From Haemonchus contortus (lineage: Eukaryota > Nematoda > Chromadorea > Rhabditida > Trichostrongylidae), in NCBI GenBank assembly GCA_000469685.2, contig LS997564.1, positions 37,390,472-37,454,471 of the forward strand: a DNA stretch of 64,000 nucleotides, read 5' to 3'. The notes below the pieces were generated by a model, which did not search any database, had not been told where the DNA came from, and saw nothing but the letters and a program-made list of their open reading frames with translations. A program made the position numbers and the translations under genes. Shown here in pieces: positions 24,801 to 35,435 of the stretch. The first letter of the stretch is position 1, and each line of letters opens with the position of its first letter.

Positions 24801-27800
24801 ATAGCCGTGTATAGAGGGCAACGCCTTCAGGGAACCCTGCGCCTTTTCCTACCGATTTACTGACACCTAAATATAATAATTTTGACTACGAAGAAACTGC
24901 TTGTTTAGCCTGGCGAGCATTATCCAAGATCAACTTCTCGGGCCATGCATCCATCACGGACTCCGCCTTTGCAACATTAAAGATGATCAATGTCTACTGT
25001 GTGCATTTTTCGTGTATGATAAAAGGTGCTAAGAGGGCGACATCGAAACGCTGACACCAAGACCCTAATCACATTTCTCGGATGTTGACAAAAAACTGGG
25101 AAGTTGTTATCAACCAAACTCGAGATCTAGGTAACTGGAGCAAATTGAAACAAGTAAAAAAAGCACTTTGTGATTGGTGAAGAACTTCAAACCGCCTTTC
25201 ACATTCGCCCATATTTCATAAGGGACTTAATCAAATTGAAGGTAGACGTTCTTTAGGAATAATAAATCGACATGCCATCATGCTACATACATTATAACTC
25301 GGGCGTATTGGAATGCAAGACTTTGATATCTCCATCTAGGCTTTCTTTCTTAACCTTACCACAAATCTCATTGTAGAACCAAAGTAGCAGTGATACAATT
25401 GAAAAGCAGTAACTGACAGAAGCAAAATTCTTCCAAATAAAATGCTACTAATAAGTGAAATTAATGCTCAGAGGCTTTCTTGTCAACTAGAGATCATGTT
25501 TTCATTTATATCTGTGGTCAAAGGAGGGTTAAATAACATTTGGCGGAAACGATCATTAGGGATTTGGAAGCGAATAGAAAGATTTCAAGGCTTTTATAGA
25601 CGTCTCTTCTGTAGATGTTACTTGATCCTGTGAAAAAGCAGGAATCTAGCTGTAGTCGTTATCAAAGTTTTCCCTCTTAATAGGCATTACGAGCCTGTTC
25701 AATTTAGCATGAAACAGTGGGCTAAACTGAGACTTGTCTTCCCTCCGATGGTAAGGGAAATGAAAACGCTACCAGACTTCAATTATAAGCTTTGAGAAAT
25801 ATCCTGCAGCAAGGGAGGTGATTCGCAGTGAATTCCTACTTGATACAGCTCGGTTTCGAATAAAATGAACAGTTATATAACGATGTCCATGGTAAACGAA
25901 CTGTTTGAACTGAGTGTATGATTAGTTTCCACCACATCATTTTTATTACCGATACGAGATGGGAAAACCTAGGAATAGTATGAAGGTTAGGAAACCTCAA
26001 TCACACCATTTTGCCATTGACACAGCGTGCCATATAGAACGGAGCATTTCCTGTGTGGGTACCTCCACACTCCTCAAAATAAACTGCTGGGGGACCTGTA
26101 TTCTCGTTGAAAATTTCTATTATGATCGTAGGCATTGCTTTCTTTTGTATGGAGACTTGAACAAAAATGCATCTCTGCTCTTTTTTCACATCTTTCAGAA
26201 GCCAATGAGTTGTTTCATAGGATTCCAACTTAGTTGAACGTAAATGACCATTCAGTTTTCCAATGTGGTCTCGCAATCGGAGGAGGAGGGTTTAGTGTTG
26301 TATTTGTACAATTATTAGGAACGGCTTCATAAAAAAATACAAAGTAACGGTCTCGCAGGTTACAAAATCCTCTGAGCTGAAGTTTCGTTTTTATCAGACT
26401 TCTTTTGTGGGATCAAGTGGTTAGCTTCTGCTGATGATGAGTTTCCCTGTAATTTCAAAACATCTACGGCTCACTACACCCGGCCATTTTGGTTTGGAAA
26501 CGAACGGGCATCTGTTTTCCGGACTTCAACCAATCACAAGGACGAAAATATTCATAGTTCCTTTATAACCCTACAATGTTATTAATATTTTTATCCCCTT
26601 TATGTTACCAAAGTCATTCCTATCCCCTTTTCAGCCGCAGGTCTCATTTTTACAGGCCAGATACCTTATATCATGTTATCCTGGGAATTTCTTCAATTTT
26701 CACTGGTTTCCCTTCGTAGCGGTCGTTCTGTAGAGTCTGTCACATGTAATCAAAAAAATCGCGATGAGTTAGAGGCTGATAGAAAGTATTTTTTGAATCG
26801 CAGAATTCGTTCGGGTCAAAAACGCCTTCACTTCATCCTGTTACTGGACTCGCTTGAAGGGAGGGTAATTAGGGGAAGTGTTTGGTCGGCTTAATCACTG
26901 CCCTGGAATTCACGTTACTATAACCCTCGTTGAACATCTTTTGACTTTGATTTGTACGGTTCCTAAAGCCTTTGCTGAGCTAATTCTATTACTGAGTCCG
27001 TAACGTCAAAGCAGAAGTTGTGCATTGCCTGCCATGCCTTCAGGCTTTTTGATAGGAACAGCGGCATTCTGTTAAAAGCCCAGGAAGTGCCCTACCAGAC
27101 AGAGGCGAATGTCGAGCTGTCGCCCGCTGACCCAGTTGTCAAGGTCGTTGTTGAAATGACGTTTGTTGGCAGTGGCCGCTCTCGTTGGGAGTCGTCATCG
27201 GCGCAGCTCTTGACAGGCGAATGTCTAGACATCTCAAAAATATTCATTTTACATAGAACTCTGGATAAGTGCAGCTGAACGCTGAAAGCGAACCAACAGG
27301 GACACACGAAAGTACTAGTTTTCAGAATTCTTTTCAGTGCTTGAATCGCATGAGACTGGGAAGAATCGGGAATCCCATATCGCAGTGGCTTCAAACAAAC
27401 CTGGCATTGGAATCTTGTTGAAGAAAAGTAGCAAAAGGTTTCATTGCATGCTCTGTAGCAATCATCAACCCTTAGGATACCCTCACGCCTTGTTTCCGGC
27501 TCTCCTAATAAACTTCATCCCCCTGCAGCTCTCATTCTCCCTGAGGACGCTTTCCAGCACTCTCCCGAAACGGGTGGGGAATTTTTTTGGTGGGCTGATA
27601 ACGCACAACCATAATATTACATACAGTTTCGGGATGATCGTCTTCAGGCTTTGCCTTGGCCCGTGAGCGTCAGGCGTTAAGCGTTCAAGCGGCGACGCGA
27701 GTGAGAAGGCACACGATTTACGCGGTGCATTTATGATATTTTGAAGCTTTTTCACTGCGCAACATACACATTGAAGGCACACTCCAAGATGATGTGTAAG

Positions 27801-29148
27801 CTGCCCGATGTATGGAGATCGAAAAGGGACAGGGAAGCATCCAATGAAAACCAAACCGCTGATGTACGAAAAAATATGAAACAGAGGAGGCTTGCTTTGA
27901 GCAGAGTAACGAGATTTAGGGTGCCAATAGGTTGCTTCACGTGTGTTGCTTTATGCAAATCAACGCTTGAGGTGAACAACTGCGGTACTATCCAGTCGTT
28001 TTCAGAGAGAATTTATTGTCCTGGGTGAAATGTTATTCGCAAATGCTATATGACCCTTGTCCCCGTATTGACTCGCTCTGTCGCCATCGCCCAGTTGTAT
28101 GACTATATGTATTTGACTTATTTTTGACTGTGACTTTTGTATGACTTTGTATTTTCCTTACAGTTAGTTCATACTCAGCGGAAAATCTCTCGCTCAGCGA
28201 ACTTCAAGCAGTCATGGTAATCACTACTGATAAGCGAAAGGGCAAAGTGAAGAAGACACGTGGGAGCATACCAGAAGCGCATGCAATTTTGATGTAAGAA
28301 AGTTTGTTATATCGGTTACAGCACCGTGTGCATTGATGTTCTCTTACAGAGAGCGCTTGCCTGCGTTGTTTTAAAGCTCACTGTAGGCATCTACTGGTGA
28401 GACGATTGAAATTTAATGCCACTAATTCATGCCGATGATACCTGCGATGTCTGCTTGCGCTGACTTATTTTGAGATGCACTATTTTTGCAAGCCAAACTA
28501 AATATCCAGAACCTATAGAACGTTGATGATTTCATGATAAAAATAAATGCGACATGTAAAGTTCAAGAAGGAAAGAAAAAGAAGCGATGTAGAAACATCA
28601 AATAATAGCTTCGCTCGTTTACCTTACGTCCTAATAGCAGTCTTGCTCGACTTACTCATTAGATGAATACAGGCTAAGTTCAGATGTAGATGTGGCCTAC
28701 AGCTTTCTAAGCCCTATCAGACTTGTAGGGCTGAGTCTCGTTGGTGATGGGAGGACGAAAAGACATTCGAAGGGATGGGGTTCTTACCTAATGAGAATCT
28801 TTCGTGAAACAGAGTCTTTTCTTTCTCAACGACTATTGTATGATATCGCCTACGAGAGGAACTGGATTAAATGACCCAATCTGCTCAATGCATGCTGCGA
28901 TTCTCAATTGGTTGTCTCGCAAGCTCCACATGTTCGTTGCTTCACTCGCTGTTCCCGTCTGCAGGACAATGTACGGGTTGCTCCGCGAAGTCCCAATGGC
29001 TAGGATACTTTCCGATTGGCTATCTCCCAAATAGATCCATCATGACGGTGAGAGGGCACGAGTATTTTGGCGAGATTTAGTTCCATTCCCTTGGTCGCCC
29101 TCTCGCCGAGAGTAAGGGAAAGAGAACAGGCTGACCTGCATCCCAAGC

Positions 29149-29799
29149 TTAAAGGCACGGTTCACGATAAAAATGGTTACTGAGTTCTTCCCACAGGAAT
29201 ACTCAGTGGCTTCCAAGGGTAATAGGAAGGACCCTTTCGCGCCCAAAAATTTGACGTTTAGGGCATAATTTAAACCCTGTTCCCGGCTCGCGCGGCCTCG
29301 GACGAGTTTCGAGGCAATACAGATTGCAGATTTTCGCTGTAGGACCCACACACAATCAGCCGTTCGTTGAATAATGAGGCCATGTTTTCCTTCTACTCTT
29401 TTGTTCTCTGTTACTCTTTTTGCTGTTGCAATCCTTAATCTAATTTTCTACCCCGCGGACTGAGAAGGGTGGGCTTTTTTTTTGCTGTTACTAGGGTTTT
29501 TTGTTAACCTATGCTTATGGGTGAATAAATTTTGGCTCACCGTAGCCAGCGATTAGCACCAGGAGGCTCATCGGCTCACGCACTGACACACATTGTATAG
29601 CTCGTCCAAGTGCCCCATTCTTCTCCATCATCTGGTCTCACTCTCTCCAGCCCCCTTTTTAATAATTTTCGAAGCCTTTTTCACTTTGGAAACACCGATT
29701 CCCCTAGTTTCTTCCCCTTCATCGCTGTGTTTTCCACCTTATCTTCCATTTTTCGTCATAATCTGGATTGCACAAAATTATCGTGAACTGTGCCTTTAA
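29149..29799. mobile_element. TTAA-flanked non-autonomous transposon (AGGCAC-ended family)
   Basis: TTAA at 29149-29152 and 29796-29799 flank inverted ends AGGCACGGTTCACGATAA and AGGCACAGTTCACGATAA (one mismatch). The interior of 643 bp has no transposase that I recognise. The same ends occur on the compact fold-back at 62.2 kb. TTAA duplication is the hallmark of piggyBac-type transposases, so a piggyBac-mobilised MITE is likely. Confidence 0.7.
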
Positions 29800-30249
29800 A
29801 AATTCTAATATTTTTTGAATTGTGGTCATGTCGAGCGATCATAGAAAGTGACGAGGCAAATACCACTCACATAGTTGAAGGCAGATGAAGGTGTAAAGGC
29901 CCTCTGCATTGATCTTCTGGAACGCTTGAAACAAGTCAAGGCACTGCCTGTAAACTACTTCACTGCTTCTCAACTAGGTGAGGAGAAGCTACAAAGAAGA
30001 GACGAGAGCATGTGCTCATCACACACTGAAGAAAAGCTATTACTAAGCTTTTTGCATAAAAGGATATCGAACGAATGGGTACTCTAGCCTGTACCAACAC
30101 TGGGTGCTTATTATGCAAGATCAGTTTAACCACAGATAGAAGCTGCAGTAAACTGTTATCATTGGTATCACTGATTTACATAGCAAATGAAACGGAACTT
30201 CCACAAGACCTCATTCCATATTGACCTACCGTGAAAGTTGGCCGTCTCA

Positions 30250-30385
30250 ATGGACGAAACACTTCAGAAAATACTAACTGTCCTACTTATTCTGTTCTTC
30301 ATCTACTGGCTTTACTACTGTTGCGCAAAAGGCTCATCTGGCAAAGATAGCACCCAAGTGCTAAGAATGGGAGGGGCTGGCGAAG
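30250..30385 (+). CDS. Candidate first exon with single membrane anchor
   Basis: ATG at 30250 opens 45 codons ending in GAA G|GTGAGT (phase 1). After MDETLQK comes a strongly hydrophobic run (ILTVLLILFFIYWLYYCC) with paired cysteines at its inner edge, then a polar Gly/Ser tail. It has no cleavable-signal look; more like a membrane anchor. The phase-1 donor fits an acceptor at 30698 and equally the phase-1 repeat exons from 35.4 kb, so it may be the start of that gene. The link is inference. Confidence 0.5.
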
Positions 30386-30697
30386 GTGAGTCTAAAATCT
30401 AGTACATTCTAAGTTTCCTTTGTTCAAAAACCTTTATCTTGACAGATTCACTCCCGACTAACTAAAGCCTGTGTCACAAGTCACAGTTATAAAGCAGTTC
30501 GGGGATAGGGAGTAGTCAAAGGGATATGGGTAAACCCGCATAGTCCATAAATCACACGTCGTTTGGATAGCAGGTGCCCATCTAAGCAACCGCATGGGGT
30601 TTGAAAGGCCCAAACGGGCTTCTACGTCCTCAAGAGGGTTTTGGTCTGTTGCTGGTCTTATCAGCAATCAATGGTAACTTTCTACTTTCTATTACAG

Positions 30698-30850
30698 CGA
30701 CGATGTTCATGATGAGACGTACAAGTAGTTATTTTGGAAATCTATCGGGATCGTCCCGACGGCTTTCTTCTTCTCCTAGAAACTCGCTAGTAGTTCTACA
30801 AAACAGGGATTCGAGGTCCAGTCATAGCAAGCTCAACTATTTGATAGTGT
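30698..30850 (+). CDS. Candidate second exon, Arg/Ser-rich, ending in a stop
   Basis: Acceptor TATTACAG before 30698, phase 1, in frame with the anchor exon ending at 30385. It reads MRRTSSYFGNLSGSSRRLSS and stops at 30848-30850. If used it yields a small membrane protein of about 96 residues; the RRxS-type motifs recall the long exon at 62.8-64 kb. Alternatively it is skipped in favour of downstream exons. Confidence 0.35.
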
Positions 30851-32412
30851 AATCGTGATGAATCGTTTGAATACCCAACAGCCTACCCTCAGGGCTATAG
30901 GGAAAGAGGTTGACTTCTCTTCGTGAAGGTTCTTTACAATGGGTCATTTATTCGACTGCTAGTACTTAGTTTTCGCTATTCAATCCTTATCCTCCTTTCG
31001 TGGACATCTAGATGCTACTCTTCATTCCTAATCGGTTGTCTTTGTAGAATGATATACTCACGGACGGACTAGTCCTTTTTTGAAAGAGCTACGGTTTCAA
31101 GATGACGAGATTTCGATTGCATACTGGCACCTCGGAGGGCTAGTGAGAGGGAAGGACTAGGCAGAAGGATAGAGAGATAGGCTGGAAAATTGCAGGAAGG
31201 ATCCTTGATTGGCAACTCAAGTTTCATTTCAAAGCACAACTCTGCAGCCAAGTAACCGTAACTAAGAGGGATGAGAATTGCAATGTGCAAAGAGAGAGCC
31301 GGGAAATCGACTATGTGTCTTGCAGTGATGTTCCTTGTTCTGATTTGGTGACGTCAATTGTGATGTTTTACGGAATATAGGCAATATTTATGATCAAAAG
31401 AAGCTATAGGGCCATAACTAGGGGTTGTCGTGGAGAGAAGAAGGAGGAAGGAAATCACCATTATCCCTTTTTCACCAGAAAGCTTCGTCACACGGGGTTG
31501 AATGATCAACTACCCTTTTTCCAATGATGTTACAAATATTTTCACTCGATCAGGTTCATGAGTCATATCCAGAATGTATAGGAGGATCAGACTTGCTTCC
31601 AACTGGTTTCAGAAGCAAAAAAGATATGATAGTTCCCAGATTGACATGAGGATCAAATTCGGGGCAGAGCAGGATTGGAATGTGCAATATTGAGGGTTTT
31701 CAGTTGACTGCACCCTGAGTGAAGGATCTTGTTGTGCAAAGAGGTTCGTAGCCGCCAATCAAGGACATTCCGAGAGGGATCGACAACAAACAAAGTGTCC
31801 CTGTCTGAATAACTATCGACTGTTCACGAGCGATCGAGCATGGAATTCGTCGCATGCACGATCATTGAGAAGTGACGTGAAGTACTTCATAAAGGAAAGC
31901 GGAAAGGGGTCGGCAAGCGTGCCACCATATCAGTACAAGGTCTGCCCTACGGGAGGCAGTGACCCATCATAAGCGGGTATGGGCGAAGGCACGTCACCGA
32001 TAGGGCAGGTAACAATTCACAGCGAATACAAGAACTATCCAGTCTATATATGTGTGTCATTAATGGCGACATCCTTGAAGTCCCTCTAGTGAAAACCTTT
32101 GTTTTCTTCGAATCTGCCAAACGTTGAGCACGAATGACGTACGCATCCATTCTACAAAGTGTTTTGAACAGTATTGACTTACTATCCTTAAAAGGGCAGC
32201 ATTCTGATATCTGATTTGAAATGACCCGATCATGTTCACGAAGAAGGATTTAGGAATTCAAGAAATGCCGAAAAACTGAAGAAGCGGTCAGTTTTTCGGC
32301 ATTCCTGGAATCACCTGATTGAGGAAAGATCATATGTCGGTCATATGACATTTGTAAATTTGACTTTTCTTCTCGAAAGAATGAGCTGTACTGAAATAGT
32401 GGCCTTCATATG
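30851..32412. other. Non-coding stretch, nothing recognised
   Basis: No exon with matching signals seen. It would be an intron if the anchor exon belongs to the repeat-exon gene. A 16-bp hairpin at 32264-32303 is listed separately. Confidence 0.4.
32264..32303. repeat. Perfect 16-bp inverted repeat
   Basis: AATGCCGAAAAACTGA (32264-32279) and its exact complement (32288-32303) around an 8-nt loop, just outside the left end of the Tc-type element. Confidence 0.7.
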
Positions 32413-32454
32413 CACTGCATTTCATAAGTATAAGATTACACTCGAATTTGGTAT

Positions 32455-33074
32455 TTAACACGTTGACGACGAGAGCGTTTTTCGTTTACGCGCCCACGGG
32501 ACGAGAGCGTTTGAAAGCGCTGACTAATCGTCGGTCACCATTGGCAGACATGGTCCCACGGAGCAGAAACCAAATTTAGTTCACTGCATTCATAAGTAAT
32601 AAGCTATTATTTGTGTGAAACAAGTAAAAACTTCTGGAAACAAAAGAAAAACTTGTGTTCTGTTAAAATTTGGATGAATTTTCCAAAACATGGGGCTTTG
32701 TAGACCATTTCGGTGTGTAAAGCTGTGATTGGTGAACATTCATAGGAGGCACTATTTAAACGTTTGGCGAGAACAAGATCAGAGGTAAGGCGTCAATTGT
32801 TTGAAGGAATTAAAATTTTAATGGTTATCTGATATGATGTATGACTCCTTACTCGATACTTAATATTTTCATAAAAACCTTAGATTTTGAAGGATCATGG
32901 GTCGACGCCAAAGTTAGAGAGTAAATAAGTAAATGTAAAATATGAAACAAAAAAACCTGAGAATTTCTTCACTTGGGTGACTTACAGTACTGTCGGTCAC
33001 CATTGACCGACATCGTCCCACGAGACAGACTGGCTGTCGGTCAACATTGACCGACATCGTCGTCAACGTGTTAA
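32455..33074. mobile_element. TTAA-flanked MITE nested in the Tc-type left inverted repeat
   Basis: TTAA at 32455-32458 and 33071-33074 flank perfect inverted ends CACGTTGACGACGA (32459 onward, and complementary up to 33070). The interior holds three diverged copies of GTCGGTCACCATTGACCGAC near both ends and no transposase. The TTAA duplication suggests mobilisation by a piggyBac-type enzyme. The host inverted repeat reads on either side, which proves insertion order. Confidence 0.85.
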
Positions 33075-33142
33075 GGATAAGCAGCCAAGCACATCTTTCT
33101 GGCACCACCATTAGATTCATCACCTTCAACAACCTCCCTCCT

Positions 33143-33161
33143 CCCCCCCCCCCCCCCCCCC
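33143..33161 (+). repeat. Poly-C run of 19
   Basis: Uninterrupted C tract in a CTCC-rich context inside the Tc-type element. Prone to length error in assembly. Confidence 0.9.
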
Positions 33162-33449
33162 TCCCTACCGCAATACCTGCTTTGGTTAACGTTTATATGG
33201 ATTATTTGATTATTTTAGATTTTTTTGCCGTTTTGTAAGAATGGGATCACCCTCGACAGCGCGAAGGTTTCGAAATCTAGTGCAGCAGAGTTTGCACTTA
33301 TTAGAGGGATCTGTATAGAAGAGAATGTGTCGCAAATATGTTTGGAAGCAATATGCACTTTGCCTCGTTGAGGTCGTCTTTCTATAGGAGAAAAAACACA
33401 AAATCGAAATATTCGTGATACAGGGTTCAGCACGAGGGCAATTAGGAGT

Positions 33450-34330
33450 AGAATCGTGAGATCTCTCAGCTCCGCTCAAAGATATTCGAAGGCTACAGAG
33501 CCCCCACGGGAACAGGATGCCCGCGCAAGCTAACCGTGAACGACGAGAGGAGAACGCCAAGAGCTATTTCGGACAAAACCTTGTCGTTGAACAAAGTTCG
33601 ATCGGAATTAGTTCTCTCGGTGTCCAAAACTACTGTATGGAGAGACGTGAAAGAGAGCAGCAGCATCGTGCGGCAGCAGCGAAAAGGGCTCTGAGGCTTA
33701 TCCACTACAGGAAGGCACAACGTGAATTTGCGAAGTTGAATTTGTGATGAGATTGAACGGAAGTCAGCCTCTATTACCGATTAACCATACAGTCCATACT
33801 CTCATTCAGGTCGAATTTTTCGATGAAAAAAAGTTTATTTGGAAAGCCCCGATGGCTACAACTACTTCAGGCATGACTTACGAAACGAGCCGATCAACTC
33901 TAGTCGTCGCAATTTTGGAGGAGGAAGTGTCATGATACGGGGTGCCTTCTGCAAAGATATAGGGCTGGAGCTTGCTCTCTTGACTTCAAAAATGGACTCC
34001 AAGGACTTTCAGGAAGTCTTGCATGTCACCTGGTGCCATTTCTGAGCCGGCGAGCCGGTCTTAACTTCTTTTTCAACAGGACAAGGCTGCGATCCACATT
34101 AGTCGTCCCCCGAAAAAACTGGTTCCTTTCCCAAAATTTCAAAGTTCGGACATGGCCAGCTTGCAGCCCCGATCTGAACTCGATGGACAATCTGTGGGGC
34201 ATCATTGCAGAAAAGATCATGCAAACAACCGTCAGTTCCAGGCGATAGCAGAGCTCAAGCATGCAGCACTTAAATCTTAAGGTGAAACCCCCGTGTCCAG
34301 GTCTTTCGAAACCCTGTTTCGAGTATGCCA
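33450..34330 (+). pseudogene. Tc3/Tc1-like transposase remnant
   Basis: Fragments in changing frames give, in order, a HTH/linker region (CPRKLTVNDERR, then KTTVWRDVK), the first catalytic block (FFDEKKF), a conserved SRRNFGGGSVMI block, then FLSQNF and SPDLNSMDNLWG. Several frameshifts and in-frame stops break it. The usual Glu of the NPxENLW motif is Asp here, and the second catalytic-Asp block (FQQDN type) is not readable. Family assignment is from recalled motifs. It cannot make active transposase. Confidence 0.85.
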
Positions 34331-34676
34331 TGAGGGCTATTCGATTTTGGGCTAGAGCAAGGGGGACCCATCGACTAATAGATGTTGTTTGACTTCTTGT
34401 CATTACTAATGATAATTTTTTTTTCGAATTCTCGCAGTGATCTTATAGTTATGAAACGGCACAAAATTCAAAAATTATTTATAGGTAGAAGTTGAACAGG
34501 GTGGTTAATCTCATGGTAGTGCTTGAAACTTGGCTGCTTATCTTGTACACCAAATTTGAGGGTGGTCTTACACGAGTGAACTCATACTTATGAAACGCAC
34601 TGTAGTGCCCGAACATCATCTGTAAGACGCATGATGAGAAACTAAACAGAACGAGGTTCCTTGATTTTATTTACAG

Positions 34677-34952
34677 TAGTCAGGGAAGGTGATGGCAAAG
34701 GCTCTTTCTCCTTGGGAAGCGAGGAAGCGAAAGCGTTAAAACGCATTTTTGTAAAAACATCGTTGTCGGGTATCAACACTGACCGTGGGTTTATGAAGGT
34801 TTCCATTACACAACTACTGTTGTGTTTCATCGATAGGTCAGACGAGCTAATAAAATTGTTTTCACTCGGATCGAATATTCCAAATATTGAGTGCAGTTCC
34901 ATACCACTTACTGGAATGAGAAGCATACGATACAACTTACCTCTTATCACTG
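34677..34952 (+). CDS. Candidate 92-codon exon, phase 1-1, unknown domain
   Basis: Acceptor TTATTTACAG before 34677 and donor ACTG|GTAAAT after 34952; 276 nt, open throughout, phase 1 at both ends like the repeat exons that follow. It reads REGDGKGSFSLGSEEAKALK near the start. The opposite strand is also open and also has splice-like borders, but with mismatched phases. No known domain recognised. It could encode a non-repetitive module of the downstream gene. Confidence 0.35.
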
Positions 34953-35435
34953 GTAAATTCTGAGTAATCTTCGAAACAGCAGAGGCAGTGGGAATATGAA
35001 GACTTCAGAACGACTGCAGCACTAGTGTATGCTTCACTGTCCAAGGAAACGAGCTCCACTTATCTCCAGATCTCGACGGATTCTTGTGGTTCCCTGGTCA
35101 CTGGCATCTTGCTCCATTAAAGACGATCTCCAGAAGCATGTCTTGCGTGGTTGAGATCTTGTTCAGCGGCGCAACGTAACTCATCGAAATCAAAAATAGT
35201 AGCGAGCATCTAATTTATTAGCGGTACCGATTGAGTACCCTTGATGGTAAGGTCCGGCATTGGCATCTTGAACGCAACTTTGAACGGAGTTCCATTGAAG
35301 GGCTTTTGGAAGGGTTTACCGTTAACGAAATTTCAGCGTAGAAACTGTCTAGATCCTTTAAATCGAGTGGCACGTTGCAACGCTTTCTCTTTTGTCGAAG
35401 GCTTTTTGAGAGTTATCGAATGTAGAGTGTTCCAG

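Larger units (their letters stand above)
19460..29148. other. Gene-poor stretch, no gene recognised
   Basis: Apart from two SINE copies (21.1 and 24.5 kb) nothing could be assigned. At 24.1-24.45 kb both strands are open for over 340 nt (118 and 120 codons) without recognisable motifs. A direct repeat containing GTTTTTCATGCGACAG occurs near 23.93 and 24.13 kb. Confidence 0.45.
32413..34602 (+). mobile_element. Degenerate Tc1/mariner-family transposon, interrupted by a TTAA MITE
   Basis: The right end (...CATACTTATGAAACGCACTG, then TA at 34603) matches in inverted orientation the left end at 32413 (CACTGCATTTCATAAGTATA). Homology continues through AATTTGGT, is broken at 32455 by a 612-bp insertion, and resumes after 33074 with GATAAGCAGCCAAGCAC, giving long inverted repeats of roughly 110 bp. 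Without the insertion the element is about 1.57 kb. It lies between the candidate anchor exon and the repeat exons. Confidence 0.8.
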
